This document shows, in pieces, positions 35,853-43,848 of a stretch of DNA of 64,000 nucleotides. This stretch comes from Peptostreptococcaceae bacterium. Its GTDB lineage: Bacteria > Bacillota > Clostridia > Peptostreptococcales > Peptostreptococcaceae. The notes below the pieces were generated by a model, which ran no database searches, was not told where the DNA came from, and saw nothing but the letters and a program-made list of their open reading frames with translations. Within the stretch, counting starts at the first letter, position 1. The number at the start of each line of letters is the position of its first letter. A program made the position numbers and the translations under genes. Where the stretch lies: positions 1 through 64,000 of the forward strand of contig JAOARY010000082.1 in assembly GCA_025210335.1 (NCBI GenBank). The letters run 5' to 3'.

Positions 35853-37916
35853 ATGAAGAAAAAGTCAAGTATAAGATATAAACTAACCATATCGATAGTT
35901 ATAATCATGTTAATACCATCTTTAATTCTCACTTTTTATATGGGAAATATGCTAAACAAAGAGTTGGAAAACAATTTCACAAAATCTTCACTCAAAGAAA
36001 TTACTCAGGTAGATAATGCACTTAATATTTACTTTGAAACCGTAGAAGAAAATACAAATCTACTTGCCTCTTATCCAAAAGTCAAACAGGCTGATAACAG
36101 TATTACCAACTATTTGAATCAAACAAATATAAAACTTATGACACCATCAAAAAACGGAGGATTAGAACAAGAAATATATGAATATTATGATGATTTTGCA
36201 AAAACACATCCAAAATCAACTTATATATACATGGCCACAAAAGATGGGTCTTATATTCAATGGCCACAAACTTCAAATGATGATAATTATGATCCAAGGG
36301 ACAGACCATTTTATAATGCTGTAATAGAAAATAATTATAAAACTATAAGAACAACACCTTATTATTATCCTGCTGATAATTCAGTTATTATAAGTACAGT
36401 TAGTCCAGTATTTGATAATAATAATGAATTTATAGGTATACAAGGCTTAGATGTAGGTCTTAATGAACTTACTAAAATAATAGAAAATATAAAAATAGGT
36501 AACAGTGGTTATTTGGTACTTTTGGATTCAAACGGTACAATTTTAGCTAATCCAAAAAATCCAGATAGTAATTTTTCAAATATATCCGATTTAAATATCG
36601 AAGGCAATTTTGATATTATGCAAAGAAAAGATCATACCTATAAAATAAATTTAAATAATAAAAAATATTATGCACAATTATATACATCAGATAAATCAGG
36701 ATGGAAATACATAGCTCTTATTGAGCAAAGTGAGTTTAGTAATAAGATAAGCAAATTGATATTAATTTTGGCCTTAATAACTTTAAGTCTTATATTAATA
36801 CTATCTATATTATCTTTTTATTTTTCAAAAAAATTTACAAAACCAATATTAGAATTAACAGATGATATTTCATATATTGCAAATGGCGATTTTACTAAAT
36901 CAATTGATAAAAAAATTATAAATAAAGATGATGAAATTGGTATTTTAGCTAATTCAATAGATAAAGTTAGAATAGATTTATCTAAGATGGTTGACAATAT
37001 AAAAGATACATCCCAAACATTATATACTTCTTCTGATCAAATATATAATATGTCAAATGAGATAAGAAAATCATCTAAGGATATATCAACATCAATATAT
37101 GAAGTCGCAAAAGGTGCTGAAGAACAAGCTAAAAATGTAGAAGAAGGTGCTTATAATATAGATGAGCTTTCTAATGAATTAGATATTTTATATGATAAGA
37201 ATAATAAACTAAATGAATTAGCAAAAAACACTAAAGATATTAATGAAAAAGGATTTGAAACATTTAATGAATTAGAATTAAAATCTATAGATGTTCAAAA
37301 ATCAGTAGAGAATATAAGTAATATAATAAATAAAATGGATGTTATGTCTAGTGAAATAAGTTCTATAACAGATACTATAACAAAGATTTCAAATCAAACA
37401 AATTTACTTGCATTAAATGCTGCAATAGAAGCTGCTAGAGCAGGAGAACATGGTAAAGGCTTTTCAGTTGTAGCTCAAGAAGTTAGAAACTTAGCAGAAC
37501 AATCTAATAATTCTACAAATAATATAAAGGATATAATAGATAAAATTCAAATCCTCTCAAGTAATGCGGTTACAAGTATGGATGAAACTAAAAATACAAC
37601 TGCAATACAAGGTAAATTTATGAACGAAACAAAAGAATTATTTGCAAAAATCAATAAAACTCTAAATGAATTTATAAATGATCTTTCAGCTATGGATTCT
37701 TATTATAAAAATATAAATAAAAAGAAAAATAAATTAGTACAAATAACTTCTAATCTTTCTGCATTGTCTGAAGAAAATTCTGCTTCAGCAGAAGAGGTAA
37801 CTGCTTGTTCAGAGGAACAATATGCTGTTAGTGAAAATATAAATAATTCTATTTCTGATTTAAAAAAATTATCAGAAGAATTAAAAGAATTTGTTTCTAA
37901 ATTCAAAATAAATTAA
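35853..37916 (+). CDS. Methyl-accepting chemotaxis protein with dCache domain
   Basis: 687 residues. The first membrane helix is [17 protein letters not shown]. The extracellular dCache_1 domain (about 40-290) has [15 protein letters not shown] and [21 protein letters not shown], which fit the amino-acid-binding cache group in general form. The second helix is about 305-330, followed by HAMP and the signalling domain with tip [27 protein letters not shown] precedes the ATG. ApbE begins only 37 bases after its stop without a visible terminator, so the two are probably co-transcribed. Confidence 0.93.
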   Translation: MKKKSSIRYKLTISIVIIMLIPSLILTFYMGNMLNKELENNFTKSSLKEITQVDNALNIYFETVEENTNLLASYPKVKQADNSITNYLNQTNIKLMTPSKNGGLEQEIYEYYDDFAKTHPKSTYIYMATKDGSYIQWPQTSNDDNYDPRDRPFYNAVIENNYKTIRTTPYYYPADNSVIISTVSPVFDNNNEFIGIQGLDVGLNELTKIIENIKIGNSGYLVLLDSNGTILANPKNPDSNFSNISDLNIEGNFDIMQRKDHTYKINLNNKKYYAQLYTSDKSGWKYIALIEQSEFSNKISKLILILALITLSLILILSILSFYFSKKFTKPILELTDDISYIANGDFTKSIDKKIINKDDEIGILANSIDKVRIDLSKMVDNIKDTSQTLYTSSDQIYNMSNEIRKSSKDISTSIYEVAKGAEEQAKNVEEGAYNIDELSNELDILYDKNNKLNELAKNTKDINEKGFETFNELELKSIDVQKSVENISNIINKMDVMSSEISSITDTITKISNQTNLLALNAAIEAARAGEHGKGFSVVAQEVRNLAEQSNNSTNNIKDIIDKIQILSSNAVTSMDETKNTTAIQGKFMNETKELFAKINKTLNEFINDLSAMDSYYKNINKKKNKLVQITSNLSALSEENSASAEEVTACSEEQYAVSENINNSISDLKKLSEELKEFVSKFKIN

Positions 37917-37953
37917 AATATACTTGTATACAATATAATTAAGAGGTGATATT

Positions 37954-39003
37954 TTGTTTGGAAATAAAAAAAATATTTCATTAGCGTTAATAATAAGCAT
38001 GGTTTTATGTATGTTTTTATTTTCTGCTTGTGAAAAAAAAGAGAAAAAAGATATTAAAATAAGTCGAAACGGATTCTTTCTTGATACATTTATTGATATA
38101 TCATTATATGATACAACAGATGAAAAACTTTTGGATGGTTGTTTTGAAATCTTAAAAGATATAGAAAATAAAATGAGCAGGCATGATAAAGATAGTGAAA
38201 TTAGTAAAATAAACAATAAGGCAGGTAAAAGTTATACCAAAGTATCTGATGATGTTTATTATGTTATAAAAAAATCCTTAGAGTTTTCAAATCTTTCTAA
38301 TGGTAATTTTGATATAACTATAGGTAAATTAGCTAGTCTATGGAATATTGGTAATAAAGATGCTAAAGTCCCTTCAAAAGAAGATATACAAGAAGCTTTA
38401 AAATATATAAATTACAAAGATATTAAAATAAAAGAAAATACCAATATGGTTAAGTTGGATAAAAAAGATATGATAATTGATTTAGGTGGTATAGCCAAAG
38501 GTTATGCTTCTGATAAAATCAAAAATTATTTACAGTCAAAAAATATAAAAAGAGCTATAATAAATCTGGGTGGAAATATCTGTGTTATTGGAGAAAAGTC
38601 TAATAATACACCTTGGAATATAGGAATTCAAAACCCTTTTAATAATCGTGGTGATTATTTAGGTGTGTTAAAAGTAAAAAATAAATCAGTTATAACATCT
38701 GGTATATATGAACGATTTTTAGAATATAAAGGCAAGAAATATCATCATATATTAAGTCCTTTTGATGGTTATCCTATACAAAACGAACTTGTCAGTGTAT
38801 CTATTATATCTTATGATGGCATAGACTGTGATGCACTTTCTACATCTTTATTTGCATTAGGAAAAGATAAAGGTCTTAAGCTTGCAAATGAACTTAAAAA
38901 TATAGATGCTATATTTGTAACTAAAGATAAACAAATTTACCTTACAGATGATATAAAGGATAAATTTATATTAAATGAAGATTCCTTTAATGTAGCTAAT
39001 TAA
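37954..39003 (+). CDS. apbE: FAD:protein FMN transferase ApbE, lipoprotein form
   Basis: 350 residues. The lipoprotein signal has lipobox FSAC (Cys26), so it acts outside the membrane. It attaches FMN from FAD to Thr in FMN-binding proteins. Motifs: DTFIDISLYD, ENKMSRHDKDSEIS, then DLGGIAKGYASDKI, INLGGNICVIG, and the metal and FAD site around HHILSPFDGYP and DALSTSLFALG. Start is TTG with AGAGGTG upstream. Its likely substrate is the FMN-binding lipoprotein at 40194-40652. Confidence 0.93.
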   Translation: MFGNKKNISLALIISMVLCMFLFSACEKKEKKDIKISRNGFFLDTFIDISLYDTTDEKLLDGCFEILKDIENKMSRHDKDSEISKINNKAGKSYTKVSDDVYYVIKKSLEFSNLSNGNFDITIGKLASLWNIGNKDAKVPSKEDIQEALKYINYKDIKIKENTNMVKLDKKDMIIDLGGIAKGYASDKIKNYLQSKNIKRAIINLGGNICVIGEKSNNTPWNIGIQNPFNNRGDYLGVLKVKNKSVITSGIYERFLEYKGKKYHHILSPFDGYPIQNELVSVSIISYDGIDCDALSTSLFALGKDKGLKLANELKNIDAIFVTKDKQIYLTDDIKDKFILNEDSFNVAN

Positions 39004-39072
39004 AAATATCTATATTCTTAAATACAAAAATAAATTAAAAAGTCTTATTTTATTATTTTATATATCAACATC

Positions 39073-39114
39073 AAAAAAGCTAGGAATTATAAATCTATAA
39101 TTCCTAGCTTTTTT
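39073..39114. terminator. Bidirectional terminator between apbE and the Gx gene
   Basis: Perfect 19-bp stem (AAAAAAGCTAGGAATTATA and complement) with loop AATC. It overlaps the last codons of the Gx transporter gene, whose stop is at 39087. Confidence 0.85.
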
Positions 39115-39620
39115 ATTGATTCCAACAGGAAATTTGTACAAAAACCCACAAATATTCCTGTTAAAAGTCCCATTAAAAACAACATCGGTAAGTATACAGT
39201 AATTTTTATATTTTGTATTATAAAAGCTGCCATAAATATCTGTCCTATATTATGAAAAACTCCACCTAATATACTATTTCCAACTATTGAAAATGAATTT
39301 TTTAAATTATTTTTCACAAAATACATTACAAAAAAACTAAGCAGTCCACCAGATATACTATATAAAAAACCTGAAAATCCAGAAAATAAAAGTGCTGATA
39401 AAAAAGATCTTAAAAATACTAATAGCAAAGCTTCTTTAAAACTAAGCAAATAAATACTTGTAAGTACAATTATATTACAAAGACCTAATTTTGCACCTGG
39501 AACAGCAAAACTTAATGGTATAAACCTTTCAAAAAATGAAAGTATTATGCCTTGTGCTAATAAAATCGCTATAAAAACCATTTTCTTTGTACTATTTATA
39601 TTATCAGTTTGATACAGCAT
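39087..39620 (-). CDS. Gx transporter / heptaprenyl diphosphate synthase component I-like membrane protein
   Basis: 177 residues, about five membrane helices. It carries the family stretches ERFIPLSFAVPGAKLGLCNII and GGVFHNIGQIFMAAFI. Often annotated as heptaprenyl diphosphate synthase subunit I or Gx transporter, it recurs beside NusG-domain-II and FMN-binding genes in Firmicutes. A role in the flavin or quinone side of electron transfer is likely, but its biochemistry is uncertain. The ATG at 39620 overlaps the previous gene by 17 bases and has AAGGTGG upstream, so translation may be coupled. Confidence 0.8.
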   Translation of the reverse strand: MLYQTDNINSTKKMVFIAILLAQGIILSFFERFIPLSFAVPGAKLGLCNIIVLTSIYLLSFKEALLLVFLRSFLSALLFSGFSGFLYSISGGLLSFFVMYFVKNNLKNSFSIVGNSILGGVFHNIGQIFMAAFIIQNIKITVYLPMLFLMGLLTGIFVGFCTNFLLESIKKLGIIDL

Positions 39621-39981
39621 CTACTTCCACCTTCTTATCTTCATTTGAAACAATTTGTATAAATAATTTATGAGGTAAGCAAACAATCATCTCATTTTTC
39701 CCCTCAATAAACCCAGTATCTAAACACACTTTATTATCACAATCTGACTCCAACATCGAAACCCCACCATCATGAATATGTACTATATTGTGTCCATATT
39801 CATTATCGATTTCAATCTTCTTATCCTTATTTGTTATAATTTCTTCCTTATATAATTTAGAATCTATATAAATTTGAATTTTCATATCTGTCGAGGTTTC
39901 TTTTGTTAAATGTTTATATCCCAAAAAAGAAACACCTATAATAAGAATTAAAACAATAAGAATTTTATCTCCTTTTTTCAT
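39604..39981 (-). CDS. NusG domain II-containing membrane-anchored protein
   Basis: 125 residues. One N-terminal membrane helix (ILIVLILIIGVSFLGY) is followed by an extracytoplasmic NusG-domain-II-like beta barrel. The typical Cys motif is SDCDNKVCLDTG, then IVCLPHKLFIQI. It is not the transcription factor NusG. Such proteins accompany ApbE, FMN-binding proteins and Gx transporters. The Cys residues might hold a disulfide or a redox group. TAGGAG lies before the ATG. It overlaps the Gx gene. Confidence 0.87.
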   Translation of the reverse strand: MKKGDKILIVLILIIGVSFLGYKHLTKETSTDMKIQIYIDSKLYKEEIITNKDKKIEIDNEYGHNIVHIHDGGVSMLESDCDNKVCLDTGFIEGKNEMIVCLPHKLFIQIVSNEDKKVEVDAVSN

Positions 39982-40045
39982 AAAAAACTCCTATATTAAA
40001 AATTATTTTAAGCTTTTTAATTCTATCATATAAATATAATACAAG

Positions 40046-40061
40046 TCGAATTTGAATTCGA
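40046..40061. promoter_or_regulatory. Palindrome upstream of the NusG-domain gene
   Basis: TCGAATT-TG-AATTCGA is a perfect inverted repeat 65 bases upstream of the ATG at 39981, placed where an operator or -35 region could lie. No matching regulator is recognised. Confidence 0.35.
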
Positions 40062-40102
40062 ATTTTATAAATTAAATATACAATTAAAATTTCAATACAC
40101 TA

Positions 40103-40176
40103 AAAAAATACTGTCATGCTAAGAAAATTTATTATAATATACTATATATAAATTCTTAATATGACAGCTATTTTTT
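40103..40176 (-). terminator. Terminator after the FMN-binding lipoprotein gene
   Basis: A long imperfect stem (AAAAAATA-C-TGTCAT-(g)-CTAAGAA with TTCTTA-AT-ATGACAG-C-TATTTTTT) lies 18 bases past the stop, with terminal A and T runs. Confidence 0.6.
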
Positions 40177-40193
40177 AATAAATAAAAATTATA

Positions 40194-40652
40194 TTAATTA
40201 CTTTCGTCTGGTTCAACTACAGTTAAATCAGTCTTTCCTTCTTGTGCATTTTTTAATACTTCTTGTGCTAAAGTTTTAAAATTATTAGTACTTCCAGTTG
40301 CTCCTGAAACTGTATCTATTTGAGAGTCTTGTTTTTCTTTTATATCTTCTATCATTTTTGCATAAGATTCTGTTGGTGTAACTCCAGCTACTTTTTTATA
40401 AGTTGCTGAATATTCTTCATCTGCACTCTTTAACTTATCTTCTTCATTTTTGTAATCAAATTTAACATCATCAATTTTACCTTCTTTTATCGTTACTTCT
40501 ATAAAAGGCTTCCATCCATGCTTATCAAAATCCTTGTACTCACCCTTATATGTACCATCTTGATAACTAACTTCCTTAGCTCCACAACCAGTTAAAAGCA
40601 TTAAAGATAATGCTCCTACCAATATACCTTTTTTAAAATTATTAAATTTCAT
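40194..40652 (-). CDS. FMN-binding domain lipoprotein
   Basis: 152 residues. Lipobox LTGC (Cys23) anchors it to the outer membrane face. One FMN_bind domain follows, with YQDGTYKGEYK..GWKPFIEVTIKEGKI and the flavinylation motif DTVSGATGST (113-122), where ApbE attaches FMN to Thr. It is like a single-domain PplA-type or RnfG-type carrier that passes electrons outside the membrane. AAAGGTGGGG precedes the ATG. A Fur-like box sits at its promoter, and ApbE is encoded 1.2 kb away on the other strand. Confidence 0.9.
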   Translation of the reverse strand: MKFNNFKKGILVGALSLMLLTGCGAKEVSYQDGTYKGEYKDFDKHGWKPFIEVTIKEGKIDDVKFDYKNEEDKLKSADEEYSATYKKVAGVTPTESYAKMIEDIKEKQDSQIDTVSGATGSTNNFKTLAQEVLKNAQEGKTDLTVVEPDESN

Positions 40653-40726
40653 ATTTTCCCCACCTTTCTTTTATGTTCTCTATTTATATTTCCAAAATTC
40701 TAATTTTATAACTCTAAAATAAAAAA

Positions 40727-40755
40727 TTTATAATATCAAAATTTTAGACAATCAA
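40727..40755 (-). promoter_or_regulatory. Promoter of the FMN-binding lipoprotein gene
   Basis: Minus strand TTGATT (40750-40755), a 17-base spacer and TATAAA (40727-40732), about 75 bases before the ATG. The Fur-like box ends four bases upstream of the -35. Confidence 0.55.
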
Positions 40756-40759
40756 AATC

Positions 40760-40783
40760 ATGATAATTGATATTAATTATCAT
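40760..40783. promoter_or_regulatory. Fur-like box upstream of the FMN-binding lipoprotein gene
   Basis: Perfect inverted repeat ATGATAATT-GATATT-AATTATCAT. The GATAAT..ATTATC arrangement matches the Fur box consensus (GATAATGATAATCATTATC) in most positions. It touches the predicted -35, so iron-dependent repression is plausible. Confidence 0.6.
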
Positions 40784-40915
40784 CGTATTATATTTTATAT
40801 TAAAACTAAAATAATATCAATTCCTTTTTACAATAATTATAATTTAATAGAAATTATTATTATTGTAATTTTTAAAGATTAAAATGATATCTTTTCTTTA
40901 TCTAAAAATCACAAA

Positions 40916-40950
40916 AAAATCCTTTGTTTCAAAGGATCAACCTATAAAAC
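40916..40950 (-). terminator. Terminator of the small-peptide array
   Basis: 14-bp stem AAAATCCTTTGTTT with its complement, short loop, followed on the minus strand by TTTTTTTG. It lies 64 bases after the last peptide stop codon. Confidence 0.8.
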
Positions 40951-41013
40951 AAAGGATTTTATTTATGATTTTTTATAATATAAAAATAAATTAAGTATAA
41001 TTTCTGTCATATT

Positions 41014-41103
41014 CTATGCAAATATCTTAAGTATTTCTAATATTGCTGGAAAAACTACTTCACAAACCTTTATAATAGTATCTAATACTCCTGCTAACAT
41101 CAT
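41014..41103 (-). CDS. Leaderless hydrophobic peptide 5 (29 aa), PSM-like
   Basis: Starts MMLAGVLDTIIKVCEVVF and continues PAILEILKIFA. GAGGAGG lies nine bases before the first ATG. There is no signal peptide, double-glycine leader or further domain. It keeps the array pattern: LAG near the start, Cys-Glu at 14-15, Phe-Pro at 18-19, Phe-Ala end. It is the last gene of the array. The two Glu make it slightly acidic. Confidence 0.8.
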   Translation of the reverse strand: MMLAGVLDTIIKVCEVVFPAILEILKIFA

Positions 41104-41153
41104 AATTTTTCCTCCTCTTTTATAAAAAAATAAAAAATTCTATACCAATATTT

Positions 41154-41243
41154 TTATGCAAATATCTTAAGTATTTCTAATATTGCTGGGAATGCAACTT
41201 CGCAAACCTTTATGATTGAATCTAATATTCCTGCTAACATCAT
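41154..41243 (-). CDS. Leaderless hydrophobic peptide 4 (29 aa), PSM-like
   Basis: Starts MMLAGILDSIIKVCEVAF and continues PAILEILKIFA, closest to peptide 5. Its own ribosome binding site GAGGAGG precedes the ATG pair. It is separated from peptide 5 by 50 bases. Confidence 0.8.
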   Translation of the reverse strand: MMLAGILDSIIKVCEVAFPAILEILKIFA

Positions 41244-41276
41244 ATCTTTCGCCTCCTCTTTTATAAAAAATATATA

Positions 41277-41366
41277 TTAAGCAAATATATTAAGTATCTT
41301 TAATATTGCTGGGAACGCTATTTCACAAACTTTTATAATCGAATCTATTACTCCTGCTAACATCAT
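41277..41366 (-). CDS. Leaderless hydrophobic peptide 3 (29 aa), PSM-like
   Basis: The protein is identical to peptide 2 (MMLAGVIDSIIKVCEIAF then PAILKILNIFA), while the genes differ at several third codon positions (for example TCG/TCA and AAA/AAG). Conservation of protein despite silent DNA changes supports a real, selected coding sequence. Ribosome binding site GAGGAGG. Confidence 0.85.
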   Translation of the reverse strand: MMLAGVIDSIIKVCEIAFPAILKILNIFA

Positions 41367-41401
41367 ATCTATTTCCTCCTCTTTATTTGAACTATTAAAT
41401 A

Positions 41402-41491
41402 TTAAGCGAATATATTAAGTATCTTTAATATTGCTGGGAATGCTATTTCACAAACCTTTATAATTGAATCTATTACTCCTGCTAACATCAT
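41402..41491 (-). CDS. Leaderless hydrophobic peptide 2 (29 aa), PSM-like
   Basis: Starts MMLAGVIDSIIKVCEIAF and continues PAILKILNIFA. Net charge is about zero (Asp8, Lys12, Glu15, Lys23). As a helix it would bring the charged residues towards one face, like phenol-soluble modulins. GAGGAGG lies eight bases before the first ATG. It is 35 bases upstream of peptide 3. Confidence 0.85.
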   Translation of the reverse strand: MMLAGVIDSIIKVCEIAFPAILKILNIFA

Positions 41492-41538
41492 ATCTATTTC
41501 CTCCTCTTTTTTAATATTCTAAATATTGCGAAAAAATC

Positions 41539-41625
41539 TTATGCAAAAAACTTAAGAATTTTTAATATTATAGGAAATGCTGTCTCACAAATTGTTATTA
41601 TTGTTGCTAAAATTCCTGCTAACAT
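41539..41625 (-). CDS. Leaderless hydrophobic peptide 1 (28 aa), most divergent
   Basis: First gene of the array: MLAGILATIITICETAF then PIILKILKFFA. It has a single Met and lacks Asp8 and Lys12, so it is net positive, unlike the others. The ribosome binding site is AAGGAG ten bases before the ATG. The conserved Cys-Glu, Phe-Pro and Phe-Ala end remain. Function is unknown. PSM-type cytolysin, leaderless bacteriocin or membrane-acting signal peptide are options. Confidence 0.8.
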   Translation of the reverse strand: MLAGILATIITICETAFPIILKILKFFA

Positions 41626-41705
41626 ATAATATCACTCTCCTTACAATTCCATAATAAAAGTTACAATTAATAAGAATATTATGTATTGCTTTTCTATTTA
41701 ATCTA

Positions 41706-41734
41706 ATTTTAACATAGGATATTTCGAATTTCAA
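41706..41734 (-). promoter_or_regulatory. Promoter of the small-peptide array
   Basis: Minus strand TTGAAA (41729-41734), a 17-base spacer and TAAAAT (41706-41711), a good sigma-A-type promoter about 80 bases upstream of peptide 1. Confidence 0.65.
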
Positions 41735-41757
41735 TACGATTTTTTTTCGAGTAATTT

Positions 41758-41764
41758 TGTCGAA
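41758..41764 (+). promoter_or_regulatory. Candidate Spo0A box upstream of the peptide array
   Basis: TTTTGTCGAAAG contains the exact core TGTCGAA with the preferred flanks. It is about 25 bases upstream of the -35 of the peptide promoter. With TTTCGA nine bases before TCGAAA it forms an inverted repeat. Confidence 0.45.
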
Positions 41765-42277
41765 AGCTTTGAAACAACTGTTTTATAACGCTTATAATTC
41801 TTGTTTTTTTACACGAACACGATTATTTGTATTTTAAGTTCTTTTTTTGTTCATTCGGGTAAAGTCAATATTTTCTGAAAATTTAAAAAGGATAAAATAG
41901 TCCTACGAAAAATAGTTCTATTTGACTAAATTTTTGATAATATTTTTTTGGATTTTTTTAGTGTATTAAATCATAATTGAATTTTATTTAAATAAAATAA
42001 GAAAATCATATTTAAAATTTGTCTTTAATTTTTTTCTTTATTATTTTTACTCTTTTATTAATCATTTAATCACTTTATTATTTTCTAAAAATTCCGAATT
42101 TAAACCGGACGAAAAATGTCCCATTTGGAACAACGTTAGATACTCTAGTTCGTTAATTTTTTTATAATTATTTTAAAAAAAAGGTCTACACTTTTAGTAA
42201 TTCTTGTAGTACAATGTGACTGAGAGCGGGGCAAAAGCGTTACCACTCAATTGTTATTATTATAGGAGGCTTTAAAA

Positions 42278-43555
42278 TTGTCTAATCAAAAAAAATATTT
42301 AGGGATTAATGGACTTGGAAGAATAGGAAAACTTGTTTTATGGAATCAACTTATCAAAAGACATTTTGATGGTTTTGTAATCAACTTAGGAAGAACAGTT
42401 GGTAAAAATTTTGATGATTTAATTGATTTTGTTTTAACTGATTCAACTTATGGGGATCTAAATAGATTCATGTACGGTTATACAAAAGATGAGCTTGATA
42501 TTGAAATTATAGATGAAGCTGGATTTGAATTATCAATAGAAGGTCTTCACATTAAATTCTTAACACAAGAAAGAAACCCTAAAAATATTAATTGGGCTAA
42601 AGAAAATGTTGATATTGTTGTTGATTGTACAGGAGTTTATTTAGATCCTAAAAAAGACAGCAATGATAAAAAAGGAAGTGTAAGAGGGCATTTAGATTCA
42701 GGAGCTAAAAAAGTAATTGTAAGTGCTCCATTTAAAATCAAAGGTGAAAAACTTACTATGCCAGAGGATTCAACAATGATAGTATATGGTGTAAATCATG
42801 ATAGTTATGATAATAATAAACATAATTTGATATCAGCAGCATCTTGTACTACAACTGCTTTATCTCATATGATGAAACCTTTACTTGATAATATTGAAAC
42901 ATCAAGAATTCTTACAGCTTCAATGTCTACAATACATGCAGCCACAAATAATCAAAATATATTAGACGCAATGCCAAAAGAAGGTGCTGGAGATTTAAGA
43001 AAAAGTCGTTCTGCACTTAATAATATAATTGTTACATCAACTGGTGCAGCTAAAGCTTTAGAATTTATTTTACCTGAAATTAGTTCTATTGGTTTTATGG
43101 CAGATTCAGTTAGAGTTCCTACAAATACTGTATCTTTAGTAACTCTTAATTTGACTTTTAGATCTAGTATCGGAAAAAGCGGCTGTCCTGTTATAAATAA
43201 GGAATTTATAAATAATATCTACAAAAAAGCTAGCAAAAATGGACAAAAAGGTTATTTACATTATAGTGATAAGCAAAATGTATCTTCTGACTTAAGAGGT
43301 AAAAGATCTCTTGCAGTTATTGAAGGTGTAGAAACAAGTACAAAAACAGGTTTCTTACCTTTAGCTAAAGAATCTATATACAACATGGGTGCTGTAGGTG
43401 ATTTAATGCTTCCAGTTACACATGCTAAAATATTTGGATGGTATGATAATGAATTTGGAAGTTATGTAACATCTTTAACAAATATAATTTTACATGTTGA
43501 TGAGAGTTTAAATAAGAATAAAAATCTTAAAAAAGAAGAAGTTTTAAATAAATAA
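42278..43555 (+). CDS. Glyceraldehyde-3-phosphate dehydrogenase, long form
   Basis: 425 residues, against about 335 in the usual enzyme. The NAD-binding start is LGINGLGRIGKLVLW. Catalytic Cys190 is in SAASCTTTA and His220 in STIHAATNNQ. The end motif is GWYDNEFGSYVTSL. Extra length comes from the N-terminal region (RTVGKNFDDLIDFVLTD) and inserted loops such as LDPKKDSNDKKGSVRGH. It oxidises glyceraldehyde-3-phosphate to 1,3-bisphosphoglycerate in glycolysis. The long form is a separate branch and could have another direction or cofactor preference. Start is TTG after AGGAGG. It stands alone rather than with pgk and tpi. Confidence 0.9.
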   Translation: MSNQKKYLGINGLGRIGKLVLWNQLIKRHFDGFVINLGRTVGKNFDDLIDFVLTDSTYGDLNRFMYGYTKDELDIEIIDEAGFELSIEGLHIKFLTQERNPKNINWAKENVDIVVDCTGVYLDPKKDSNDKKGSVRGHLDSGAKKVIVSAPFKIKGEKLTMPEDSTMIVYGVNHDSYDNNKHNLISAASCTTTALSHMMKPLLDNIETSRILTASMSTIHAATNNQNILDAMPKEGAGDLRKSRSALNNIIVTSTGAAKALEFILPEISSIGFMADSVRVPTNTVSLVTLNLTFRSSIGKSGCPVINKEFINNIYKKASKNGQKGYLHYSDKQNVSSDLRGKRSLAVIEGVETSTKTGFLPLAKESIYNMGAVGDLMLPVTHAKIFGWYDNEFGSYVTSLTNIILHVDESLNKNKNLKKEEVLNK

Positions 43556-43699
43556 TAAAATTCATTTACAAATAAAACAATGAATATTTGTAAATAATTA
43601 TATAAATTAAGTTAATTATTAAGCTTAGGCTTACTAATTATAGTATTCCTAATAAATTTAAATAAAGTAATGATTAAAAAGTTTAAAAGTTTTTTGAGG

Positions 43700-43752
43700 A
43701 AAAAGGGGTAGTTAAAAAAATCAAATTTTGATTTTTTCAACTACCCCTTTTT
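43700..43752. terminator. Strong bidirectional terminator after the GAPDH gene
   Basis: A hairpin of about 25 bp: AAAAAGGGGTAGTT and complement enclose AAAAAATCAAA and complement. Its A and T runs serve both the GAPDH gene and the convergent ABC operon. Confidence 0.85.
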
Positions 43753-43848
43753 CGTATTTAGTTTATTTTAAAGTTTTTAGACTAAGTAAATCTTATTATA
43801 ATGTCTTGCAATTCTAAATTTATTTAAATATAATTATTTCATTTAATA

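Larger units (their letters stand above)
40653..41013. other. Intergenic region between the FMN-binding gene and the peptide array
   Basis: 361 bases. It holds the promoter and Fur-like box of the FMN-binding gene and the terminator of the peptide array (40916-40950). No further coding sign is seen. Confidence 0.6.
41014..41625 (-). repeat. Tandem array of five small-peptide cassettes
   Basis: Units of roughly 110-135 bases, each a GAGGAGG-type ribosome binding site plus a 28-29-codon gene, all on the minus strand. They lie between one promoter (41706-41734) and one terminator (40916-40950). The array arose by local duplication and has since diverged mainly at silent or conservative positions. 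Confidence 0.85.
41626..42277. other. Divergent intergenic region between the peptide array and the GAPDH gene
   Basis: 652 bases. The left part holds the peptide promoter and Spo0A-like box. The middle (about 41800-42170) has no feature I can name. The right end holds the GAPDH leader, with CTACA..TGTAG as an inverted repeat at 42185-42208 next to a possible -10 TACAAT, then a GC-richer stretch around 42222-42246 that could fold. Confidence 0.5.

Noticed and set aside
41014..41625. Regular repeats that could suggest a CRISPR array
   Set aside because: Units are 110-135 bases, each encodes a peptide with a ribosome binding site, and differences fall at third codon positions. There is no short identical repeat with unique spacers and no cas gene.
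41895..41910. AAAATAGTCCTACG resembling the toxin promoter box
   Set aside because: Only the centre is similar; the order TAGTCCTA differs from TAGGACTT and it is not aligned with a promoter of the peptide array.
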